DNA of 64,000 nt, taken from assembly GCA_025060635.1 (NCBI GenBank), contig JANXBN010000001.1, positions 434,001-498,000 on the forward strand, written 5' to 3'. This document shows, piece by piece, positions 53,369 to 61,124 of the stretch. Source of the stretch: Candidatus Kryptonium sp. GTDB taxonomy: Bacteria > Bacteroidota > Ignavibacteria > Kryptoniales > Kryptoniaceae. The first letter of the stretch is position 1, and the number at the start of each line of letters is the position of its first letter. Under the pieces are notes generated by a model, which ran no database searches, had not been told where the DNA came from, and saw only the letters and a program-made list of their open reading frames with translations. The translations under genes and the position numbers were made by a program.

Positions 53369-53593
53369 GTGAAAAGTGCAAATTTGATTTCTTAACCCTT
53401 GCATATGAGATATATGATTTTTGTGTGATCAATTGAAGTTCTGTTTCAGAAAAAATCAAGCGCTTATCAAATTTTGAATGCGAAGATATTTTGATTTACT
53501 TTTCATTCTCTTTTTCCAAAAAATTTTGCACCAAGCTAATACGAAAATCCCAACTGATTTGGGCTGACATCTTTGTTCTGATTTAATTTAAAT

Positions 53594-53622
53594 TTGAAAA
53601 ATTACCACGCTTTTGATAATTT
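53594..53622 (+). promoter_or_regulatory. Possible promoter for the polA cluster
   Basis: TTGAAA at 53594-53599 and TAATTT at 53617-53622 are 17 bp apart, at the end of a 281-bp gap. The remainder of the gap (53369-53593) is AT-rich and holds only a weak hairpin (CCCAA/TTGGG at 53549-53563); I see no gene in it. Confidence 0.35.
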
Positions 53623-53649
53623 TCTAAAAAAACAAGTAAAGGAGTCTTT

Positions 53650-54090
53650 ATGAAGAAATCTTTTGCGCTGGTCTTGCTCATTTTGCTACCTATTGTTTCC
53701 TATTCTCAAAACAAACTTGGTCTTGGCGTTTACATTGGCGCTCCTACCGGAATAACTGGAAAATATCTTTTATCAAAAGTCAATAGCGCTGATCTTTTAT
53801 TTGCGTGGCGATTTGATGACGCTTTCTTTGTGCAAGGACATTATAATTTTAACCTTTCAGAGCTTGAGAGATATAAGGAGGGTGTTTTCAACTTTTATGC
53901 AGGACCTGGTCTTTTTTTCAAGGCAGCTTCAAAGAAGGACGATGCTTTTGGGATAAGTGGGAATTTAGGCATTAATTATTTCCTGAAACAAAAATTTGAG
54001 TTTTTCTTTGAACTTTCCCCAAAAGTTGGGCTTTTCCCGGGAACGGGATTTGATTTAACAGGCGGAATAGGAATAAGATTTTATTTCTGA
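53650..54090 (+). CDS. Small outer-membrane-like protein of unknown function
   Basis: A 146-residue exported protein: signal MKKSFALVLLILLPIVSYSQ, then short amphipathic strands such as LGLGVYIGAPTGITGKYLL, FYAGPGLFFKA and PGTGFDLTGGIGIRFYF. This looks like a small eight-stranded barrel of the OmpA/OmpW sort. GGAG 5 bp before the ATG fixes the start. It is 24 bp before the AtuA-like gene. No family name can be given. Confidence 0.78.
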   Translation: MKKSFALVLLILLPIVSYSQNKLGLGVYIGAPTGITGKYLLSKVNSADLLFAWRFDDAFFVQGHYNFNLSELERYKEGVFNFYAGPGLFFKAASKKDDAFGISGNLGINYFLKQKFEFFFELSPKVGLFPGTGFDLTGGIGIRFYF

Positions 54091-54114
54091 AAAATTAAAA
54101 GCAATTTTGAGTTA

Positions 54115-54456
54115 ATGAAAAAAATAAAACTACTTCAAATAGCACACGCAAGGTCTGGAGATAAAGGGAATTCAGCTAACATTGGACTTATCGCACGAAA
54201 GCCTGAGTATTATAAAATTCTTGTTGAAAAAGTTACGCCAGAAGTTGTTAAAAAGCATTTTGAAGGTATTTGCTTGGGAAAAGTTGAAAGATGGGAATTA
54301 CCGAACCTTTATGCCTTAAATTTCCTCTTGCACGATGCACTCGCTGGTGGTGGAACCGTCTCGTTGCGAAATGACGCCCAAGGAAAAACACTTGCCGCTG
54401 CACTCCTACGGCTTGAAATAGAAGTTCCAGATGATTTTGAAGTAGATTCAGTTTAA
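54115..54456 (+). CDS. Stand-alone AtuA-like C-terminal domain protein
   Basis: A 113-residue cytoplasmic protein. The opening LLQIAHARSGDKGNSANIGL and the later RWELPNLYALNFLLHDAL with GGTVSLRNDAQGKTLAAALL match the C-terminal ferredoxin-like domain of AtuA/DUF1446 proteins, which take part in terpene or acyl-CoA breakdown. Here it exists as a separate small protein, without the larger AtuA part next to it. It lies 18 bp before polA. The function of the isolated domain is unknown. Confidence 0.85.
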   Translation: MKKIKLLQIAHARSGDKGNSANIGLIARKPEYYKILVEKVTPEVVKKHFEGICLGKVERWELPNLYALNFLLHDALAGGGTVSLRNDAQGKTLAAALLRLEIEVPDDFEVDSV

Positions 54457-54474
54457 AAAATAACTTTTAAATAG

Positions 54475-57267
54475 ATGTCAAAAAAGGAAAAACTTTTTCT
54501 CCTTGATGGAACCGCCCTTGCTTATAGAGCATATTATGCCTTCATCGGAAGACCACTTGTGACATCAGGTGGAATGAATGTAAGCGCGATCTACGGGTTT
54601 TCTAATTCTCTTATAAAAATTCTTGACGAAGAAAAACCTGATTATATCGCTGTCGTTTTTGATTCTGGCCAGCCAACATTTAGACACGAACTACATCCTG
54701 AATACAAAGCCACGCGTGAGAAAATGCCAGAAGATATGGCTATTCAACTTCAGAAGTTAAAGGAAGTAATAAAAGCATTCAATATCCCAATTTTAGAAAT
54801 TCCAGGTTATGAAGCAGATGATGTTATGGGGACGCTTGCTAAAATCGCTGAATCAAAAGGGATAGAAACATATCTCGTCACCGGCGATAAAGATTTCCTT
54901 CAGCTTGTCTCACCTATGATAAAAATTTATAGACCGACAAAAGGGCTTGCGGACATTGAAATCGTTGATGTTGAAAAAGTTAAACAAGAATGGGGCGTTA
55001 CGCCTGAACAAATTGTTGATGTTCTCGGACTTATGGGAGATAAAGTTGATAATGTTCCTGGAGTTCCAGGAATTGGTGAAAAAACCGCAATTCAACTTGT
55101 AAAAGAGTTCGGTTCAATTGAGAATCTCGTGAAAAATGTTGACAGGATCCCAACTCAAAAAATAAAAGAGAATCTCAAAAATTCTATAGATAAAGCGTTG
55201 CTTTCAAAAACTCTCGTCACGATAAAAACAGATGTCCCGCTTGACATAGATATTTATTCGCTTAAAGCTAAAGAACCGAACAAGGATAAACTTGCGGAGC
55301 TTTTCTATGAGCTTGAATTCAAAAGTTTGATCAAAAAACTTGGCCTAACCTCAGCGGTGAGGGAAGTTGAGGAAGAAAAAATTGAAGAAGAGAAAAAGCC
55401 TGTAAAGTATGATTCAATAAAAACAAGACCACACCGATATCATATCATTAAAAGCGTGGACGAATTAAAAGAACTCGCTGAAAAATTAAAGTTGGCCGAT
55501 TTAATTTCATTTGATACTGAGTCAACGGGTATAAATCCGCTTGATGCTGACTTAATTGGGATGTCATTTGCGATTAAGCCTGGCGAAGCTTTTTATGTCC
55601 CTGTTTCAGTTGAAATCTCATCTCCTGGTTCCTTGTTTGAGTTGGAAAGAAAAAAGAAGACATTCGGAATAGAACTTGAGACTGTTTTAGAATTTGTGAA
55701 ACCAATCCTTGAAAATCCAGCGATAAAGAAGTGTGGACAAAATTTAAAATATGACATCCTTTTGATGTCAAAGTATGGAGTTTGGATAAACGGAGTGAGT
55801 TTTGATACGATGGTTGCCGGATATATCTTAAATCCAGAAAGTTCTCATACGCTTGAAGTTCTTGCGAAAGAGTATCTTAAATATCAAGTGATTCCAATTT
55901 CTCAATTGATTGGAGAAGGTAGACATCAGAAAAAGATGAGCGAAGTTTCGGTTGAGAAAGTCGCAGAGTATGCTTGCGAGGATGCAGATATAACTTTACA
56001 GCTTATGTTTAAACTTAAAAGCGAGCTTGAAAAAAGGGAACAACTGAAACTGTGCGAAGAGGTTGAATTCCCACTTGTTGAGGTTTTGGCTCATATGGAA
56101 TCTTCTGGTGTGAAACTGGATGCTGAACTTTTAAGAGAAATGAGCAAGGAACTTGATAGAATGCTTGATAACTTAACTCGCGATATTTACAATCTTGCTG
56201 GAACAGAGTTCAATATAAATTCTCCTCAACAACTTGCAGATGTTCTTTTTAGAAAGCTCAAACTTCCACCTATTAAAACAACTAAAACGGGCTATTCAAC
56301 AGATGTTGAAGTTTTGGAAGAGCTTGCAAAAGAACATCCAATAGCTGAAAAACTTCTTGAATACAGGCAAATTCAAAAGCTAAAGTCAACTTATGTTGAC
56401 GCTCTTCCGAAGCTCATCAATCCGAAAACTGGTAAAGTTCATACCTCGTTCAATCAAACTGGAACCGCAACTGGGAGATTATCAAGTAGTGATCCAAACC
56501 TTCAAAATATACCAATCAGAACCGAGATAGGACGAGAGATAAGAAAGGCTTTCATCCCTTCTGAACCTGATTGGTTTATATTATCCGCTGATTATTCACA
56601 AATTGAACTTCGCATAATGGCTCACTTATCTGGCGATGAGAATTTAATATCTGCTTTCAGAAAAGGATTGGATATTCATTCTTCAACCGCTGCAAGTGTT
56701 TTCGGTGTTAGGCCAGAAGATGTAAACTATGAAATGAGAAGAAAGGCGAAGGAAGTTAACTTTGGGATAATGTATGGTATAAGTCCGTATGGTTTATCAC
56801 AACGACTTGGGATTCCACAATCAGAAGCGAAGAAAATAATAGAAACATACTTTCAGCGATTTCCAAAAGTAAAAGAATATATTGACAAAACAATTGAGGA
56901 CGCAAGGCAGAAAGGTTATGTTTCAACATTGCTTGGCAGAAGAAGATATGTTCCGGATATAAATAGTAGAAATAGGACGGTTCGTGAGTTTGCAGAACGA
57001 ACGGCAATAAATATGAGAATTCAGGGAACAGCTGCTGATTTGATAAAACTTGCGATGGTGCGAATTTACAACGAAATGAAACAGCGCAGATTTAAGTCAA
57101 GAATGATATTACAAGTCCACGACGAGCTTGTTTTTGATGTTTCACCAGATGAAGTTGAACAGATGAAAGAACTTGTGCTTGATAAAATGCAAAACGCGCT
57201 TCAACTTGATGTTCCTTTAGTTGTTGAACTTGGAGTTGGGAAAAACTGGTTTGAAGCGCATGAGTAA
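54475..57267 (+). CDS. polA: DNA polymerase I
   Basis: Repair and Okazaki-fragment polymerase. The 5'-nuclease domain covers about 1-290 (LFLLDGTALAYRAYYAF, GYEADDVMGTLA, TGDKDFLQLV, GVPGIGEKTA). The 3'-5' exonuclease domain is intact, with FDTESTG (ExoI), CGQNLKYDILLM (ExoII) and YACEDAD (ExoIII). The polymerase domain has motif A ADYSQIELRIMAHLSGDE near residue 706, motif B RRKAKEVNFGIMYGISPYG and motif C LQVHDELVFDV near 880. The length of 930 residues is typical. The stop is one base away from the stop of the convergent ackA gene. Confidence 0.97.
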   Translation: MSKKEKLFLLDGTALAYRAYYAFIGRPLVTSGGMNVSAIYGFSNSLIKILDEEKPDYIAVVFDSGQPTFRHELHPEYKATREKMPEDMAIQLQKLKEVIKAFNIPILEIPGYEADDVMGTLAKIAESKGIETYLVTGDKDFLQLVSPMIKIYRPTKGLADIEIVDVEKVKQEWGVTPEQIVDVLGLMGDKVDNVPGVPGIGEKTAIQLVKEFGSIENLVKNVDRIPTQKIKENLKNSIDKALLSKTLVTIKTDVPLDIDIYSLKAKEPNKDKLAELFYELEFKSLIKKLGLTSAVREVEEEKIEEEKKPVKYDSIKTRPHRYHIIKSVDELKELAEKLKLADLISFDTESTGINPLDADLIGMSFAIKPGEAFYVPVSVEISSPGSLFELERKKKTFGIELETVLEFVKPILENPAIKKCGQNLKYDILLMSKYGVWINGVSFDTMVAGYILNPESSHTLEVLAKEYLKYQVIPISQLIGEGRHQKKMSEVSVEKVAEYACEDADITLQLMFKLKSELEKREQLKLCEEVEFPLVEVLAHMESSGVKLDAELLREMSKELDRMLDNLTRDIYNLAGTEFNINSPQQLADVLFRKLKLPPIKTTKTGYSTDVEVLEELAKEHPIAEKLLEYRQIQKLKSTYVDALPKLINPKTGKVHTSFNQTGTATGRLSSSDPNLQNIPIRTEIGREIRKAFIPSEPDWFILSADYSQIELRIMAHLSGDENLISAFRKGLDIHSSTAASVFGVRPEDVNYEMRRKAKEVNFGIMYGISPYGLSQRLGIPQSEAKKIIETYFQRFPKVKEYIDKTIEDARQKGYVSTLLGRRRYVPDINSRNRTVREFAERTAINMRIQGTAADLIKLAMVRIYNEMKQRRFKSRMILQVHDELVFDVSPDEVEQMKELVLDKMQNALQLDVPLVVELGVGKNWFEAHE

Positions 57268-57268
57268 A

Positions 57269-58483
57269 TTACTTAACCACTATCCTACTCTCGCTTACTA
57301 TTTCTGCAGTGTCAAGGGCGATCACGAGCTCTTCGTTTGTTGGTATCACGAGGACTTTTACTTTTGAATCATCAGTTGATATGATTTTTTCCTTTTCTGG
57401 TGAATTATTCTTTTCATCATCAATTTTGATCCCGAGAAATTCAAGACCTTCACAAACGCTCTTTCTCACATCAGGGCTATTTTCGCCAATTCCAGCTGTG
57501 AAAACAAGCACATCTACTCCACCCATTGCTGCGGAATAAGCACCGATATATTTCTTAACACGATAACAAAAGACATCAAACGCAAGCTTTGCCCTTGGAT
57601 TTCCGTTCTTCATTTCGTTTATTATTTCCCGCATATCGCTACTTACACCTGAAATCCCGAGAAGCCCACTATGCTTGTTTAAAAGCGCATTTATTTCCGA
57701 CATTGTTAAACCTTCCTTGCTCATTATGTAAAGAACAACTGCTGGATCTAAATCCCCTGCTCGTGTTCCCATGAGCAAACCTTCAAGAGGTGTAAAGCCC
57801 ATTGTTGTATCAATTGAAATTCCATATTTGATAGCGGACATGCTACATCCGTTTCCAAGATGTGCGGTTATAATTTTTAAATTTTCAAGTGGTATCTCAA
57901 TTATTTCACTTGCTCTTTTTGATACATATCTATGTGAAGTCCCGTGAAAACCATACCTTCTGATTTTATATTTTTTATAAAGTTCATAAGGCAAGCCATA
58001 AATGAAAGCGTGTTCGGGCATTTTTTGGTGAAAAGCAGTATCAAATACCGCGACTTGCGGCGTATCTGGTAAAAGTCGCTTACAAGCTAAAATTCCACGA
58101 AGGTTGTGTGGATTGTGTAGCGGAGCAAGTTCAATGTTTTCTTTTATTTTTTCAATAACTTCGTCAGTTATGAGAACTGAGCCAGAGAAAGTTTCACCAC
58201 CATGGACAACACGATGTCCAATTGCTTCTATCTCTGATTTATCTTTTATTACACCGTGATTTTTGCTTAACAGAACCGCAATCACATATTCAATCGCAAT
58301 GTTATGGTCAAGTATCTCAGCGCTTATTTTTACAGTATCTCCATCTGCCCTGATATGAGTTAAAACTGCATCATCCATTCCTATCCTTTCAACTTGTCCT
58401 TTGGCAAGGACCTCGTAAGTTGATGTTTCAATAAATTGGTATTTGATAGAAGAACTTCCGGAATTCAAAACAAGAACTTTCAT
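57269..58483 (-). CDS. ackA: Acetate kinase
   Basis: Interconverts acetate + ATP with acetyl phosphate. VLVLNSGSSSIKYQFIE opens the protein. GHRVVHGGE, FDTAFHQKMPEHAFIYGLP, YGFHGTSHRYVSKRA, HLGNGCSMSAI and MGTRAGDLDP are diagnostic active-site segments. The length of 404 residues is normal. No phosphate acetyltransferase gene (pta) is in the window. It is the last gene of the minus-strand block, 30 bp after GtrA. It could make ATP from acetyl phosphate in fermentative metabolism. Confidence 0.96.
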   Translation of the reverse strand: MKVLVLNSGSSSIKYQFIETSTYEVLAKGQVERIGMDDAVLTHIRADGDTVKISAEILDHNIAIEYVIAVLLSKNHGVIKDKSEIEAIGHRVVHGGETFSGSVLITDEVIEKIKENIELAPLHNPHNLRGILACKRLLPDTPQVAVFDTAFHQKMPEHAFIYGLPYELYKKYKIRRYGFHGTSHRYVSKRASEIIEIPLENLKIITAHLGNGCSMSAIKYGISIDTTMGFTPLEGLLMGTRAGDLDPAVVLYIMSKEGLTMSEINALLNKHSGLLGISGVSSDMREIINEMKNGNPRAKLAFDVFCYRVKKYIGAYSAAMGGVDVLVFTAGIGENSPDVRKSVCEGLEFLGIKIDDEKNNSPEKEKIISTDDSKVKVLVIPTNEELVIALDTAEIVSESRIVVK

Positions 58484-58513
58484 CTTTTCGGTTTTTAAAT
58501 TTAGTTTTGAAAT

Positions 58514-58891
58514 TTATCTAAAGGTGAATTTGTAGTTTGCGAAAAAGTTCCATAGCGTCACGACAACGATCGCGAAACCTTTTGAAATGTAGAAGTTTAA
58601 CTTCGCTCTCCCGTGAAGAAGATAGACAATGAGATTATTTAATAGCAATCCGACTATTGAAATTATAAAAAACTTTCCATATTGAAGAAGTATTTCAGGA
58701 TCTTTGCTTTGGAATGTCCATATTCTGTTGAGTATATAATTATTCGTTGCAGCAAGCGTAAAACCTATGCTGTTGGCGATGTATTTTTGAATTTTTAGCT
58801 TTTCTTTCGCTATGAAAGTAGTGCCAAAATCAACGATAACGCCCGTAAATCCAACGATGCTGAACTTAATAAATTTCAAAATTAAGTCCAT
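58514..58891 (-). CDS. GtrA-family membrane protein
   Basis: A 125-residue protein with four membrane helices. KFSIVGFTGVIVDFGTTFIA near the start, NSIGFTLAATNNYILNRIWTF in the middle and VVTLWNFFANYKFTFR at the end are the GtrA signature. The family is thought to help move polyprenyl-linked sugars across the inner membrane. It overlaps the end of the GT87 gene by 10 bp, which fits a shared role in lipid-linked sugar transfer. Confidence 0.92.
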   Translation of the reverse strand: MDLILKFIKFSIVGFTGVIVDFGTTFIAKEKLKIQKYIANSIGFTLAATNNYILNRIWTFQSKDPEILLQYGKFFIISIVGLLLNNLIVYLLHGRAKLNFYISKGFAIVVVTLWNFFANYKFTFR

Positions 58892-60066
58892 CGCAATTCC
58901 TTCTTTAATTCAAATTTATCAAATATAAGTTCATATGTCAGTTTCATCCAAATAAATATGCATGGCACAGCTTTTAAAACATACGGGATGACGAGTGAAT
59001 CTCTCAGAAATTTGGGAAACAGATCAGTTGGCGAAAGCGAAGTGAAAATAAAAGCAAGAATAAGAAGAATGAAGTTTTCCATCTTTTTCTTTTGTGAAAA
59101 ATACCAGATACCAACTCCAGAAATTGCAATTACATATGTTGGAGATTCTGCTTTGTGATTAAATATCACCACCCAAATTAAAATGGACGCCAAATAAAGA
59201 AATCTAAAGCCGAAATTTTCAAAATTTTTCCATTTGAGAAGTGGTAAAAGTAAGAAAATCGCACCAAAAAGAGTGATCAAAAATTTAGGTGGCTCAAAAT
59301 TAAACCATGTTTTTAACCATCCTGCAACGGATAATCCAATTGAGGCAGAGTAATCCCACTTTAACAAATTTAGCCAGCTTGTGTAAAGAAATTTTAATTG
59401 ATCAAACGATATGACGATAAGCGGAGCTATTGCAAAAAGCACCATCCAGAAAGCTGAATAAAGAATTGCTTTCAATCTGTTGGGATAGAGCAATATCAAG
59501 ATGAAACCGATAATTCCAAATATCTTGATGTATGCTGATATGGTTAATAATAGCGTAGCAAGCAAAGGTTTGTTCTTTTCAAATAATACGAAGGATAAAA
59601 TGAAAAGTCCAGCCATTAAGCCATTGCTTTGTTCGTTTTGAATTGAGGTCAGAAGTTCAATTGCAGTGAACCATAGAATCAATGCTTTAATTTTGTCATC
59701 TATTTTCAGCTCCTTGATTGCAAAAAACAAGATCAAAGAGTTAACAAGATTCCATAAAAGTAAACCTATCAAGTTCGGCAAGTATGCAAATGGAAACATC
59801 ATCAGCGCAAATGTAGGGCTATATTTGAAGTAATCCCAATGTTCATCGGGATATTCAATGTAGAGATCCTTGTTTTGAATCAAATGAAAGTACGAATACT
59901 TGAATGTTAGAAAATTATTGTAGTGCGTGTATTGTCTTCCAGCGAATTCTTGCGGTCCAATTAAATAAGAATGTATTCCCGCTGACACAGCGAGAAGAAA
60001 GTAAACGATAAATAAATTTCGCAGGTTTAGGGCAAGAGTGCGGAATTTATCAAAAAATTTGCTCAA
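58882..60066 (-). CDS. GT87-type (DUF2029) membrane glycosyltransferase
   Basis: A 394-residue inner-membrane protein with about ten helices. The first periplasmic loop has LTFKYSYFHLIQNKDLYIEY and EHWDYFKYSPTFALMMFPFA, the pattern of polyprenyl-phosphate-mannose-dependent GT-C enzymes of family GT87/DUF2029. The donor and acceptor are unknown. It overlaps the upstream dehydrogenase gene by 4 bp and GtrA by 10 bp, so all three are co-translated. Confidence 0.87.
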   Translation of the reverse strand: MSKFFDKFRTLALNLRNLFIVYFLLAVSAGIHSYLIGPQEFAGRQYTHYNNFLTFKYSYFHLIQNKDLYIEYPDEHWDYFKYSPTFALMMFPFAYLPNLIGLLLWNLVNSLILFFAIKELKIDDKIKALILWFTAIELLTSIQNEQSNGLMAGLFILSFVLFEKNKPLLATLLLTISAYIKIFGIIGFILILLYPNRLKAILYSAFWMVLFAIAPLIVISFDQLKFLYTSWLNLLKWDYSASIGLSVAGWLKTWFNFEPPKFLITLFGAIFLLLPLLKWKNFENFGFRFLYLASILIWVVIFNHKAESPTYVIAISGVGIWYFSQKKKMENFILLILAFIFTSLSPTDLFPKFLRDSLVIPYVLKAVPCIFIWMKLTYELIFDKFELKKELRWT

Positions 60067-61004
60067 TTTATCTTCCTCCCAAATTCATCATATTTGAAAA
60101 ATCCTTCACCTGTTTTTTTCCCAAGTTTCCCTTCACGAACGAGTTTTCTTAAAAGAGGGCAAGGTCTATATTTTTCACCGAGCTCTTTGTATAGTGTTTC
60201 CATCCAAGTCAAAACTTCATCAAGCCCCATCGTATCTGCCATTTCAAGAGGTCCCATTTGGAAGTTATAACCAAGTTTCATTGCCGTATCAATTCCATCG
60301 GCTGTTGCAATACCTTCCATCAAGACATGCATTGCCTCGTTTAGCATCGGAAGGATGACGCGCGTTGTAACAAAACCTGGATACTCATAAACTTCAACTA
60401 CTGTTTTGCCAATTTGCTCTGCGAATGCTTTAACTTTTTTAAAAGTTTCATCGGATGTTTTAAGAGCACGAACGAGCTCAACAAGTGGAATTTTAGGAAC
60501 GGGATTTAGGAAGTGCATCCCTATGATTTTATCTGGTCGTTTTGTGGCTTCAGAAATTTTAGTCAATGAAAGTGTTGATGTGTTTGATACGAAAATTGTA
60601 TGAGGTGGGCAAATTTCGTCAAGTTTTTTAAAAATTGCTTTTTTGAGTTCAAAATCTTCATCAACTGCTTCAATTACAAGTTCACACTCTTTAACATCTT
60701 CAATATTTGTAGTCCATTCAATTCTGGATAAAATTGACTTTTTCTCGCTTTTTGTCATCGCCCATCTTTGAATCTCATAATCAAGCGTTTCCTCAAGTTT
60801 TTCCATCGCGTTGTTTAGAGAGCTATCATCTTTTTCAACAGCTATCACATCAAATCCAGCCTGTGCTATCGCTTGCACTATACCTCGCCCCATTACGCCA
60901 ATTCCTATAACTGCAACATTTTTTATCCTTTGCGAATCTCCTAAACTTGGTTTAAATTCGCCGATTATTTCAGTTCCCAGAATATCTTTTGGCTCTTGTT
61001 TCAT
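60063..61004 (-). CDS. hbd: 3-hydroxyacyl-CoA (3-hydroxybutyryl-CoA) dehydrogenase
   Basis: NAD-dependent enzyme acting on 3-hydroxyacyl-CoA in beta-oxidation or butyrate metabolism. The Rossmann motif VAVIGIGVMGRGIVQAIAQA is at about 30-49. The catalytic region has ELVIEAVDEDFELKKAIF, SNTSTLSLTKI, GMHFLNPVPKIPLVELVR (catalytic histidine and glutamate) and YPGFVTTRVILPMLNEAM. An N-terminal stretch of about 28 residues precedes the core and is not a membrane signal. The length is 313 residues. It is 120 bp after lptD on the same strand and overlaps the GT87 gene, although their functions seem unrelated. Confidence 0.92.
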   Translation of the reverse strand: MKQEPKDILGTEIIGEFKPSLGDSQRIKNVAVIGIGVMGRGIVQAIAQAGFDVIAVEKDDSSLNNAMEKLEETLDYEIQRWAMTKSEKKSILSRIEWTTNIEDVKECELVIEAVDEDFELKKAIFKKLDEICPPHTIFVSNTSTLSLTKISEATKRPDKIIGMHFLNPVPKIPLVELVRALKTSDETFKKVKAFAEQIGKTVVEVYEYPGFVTTRVILPMLNEAMHVLMEGIATADGIDTAMKLGYNFQMGPLEMADTMGLDEVLTWMETLYKELGEKYRPCPLLRKLVREGKLGKKTGEGFFKYDEFGRKIN

Positions 61005-61124
61005 GTTTTTATCTGATTTTTATTTTCAGCGAATTTTTATAAAAGTTAATCAGAATTTAAAAGTTAGGCAAGAAAGCAAATTGTAAAATTTCCAAATCTT
61101 CAAGTTTCAACGCTTGATGTGGAT

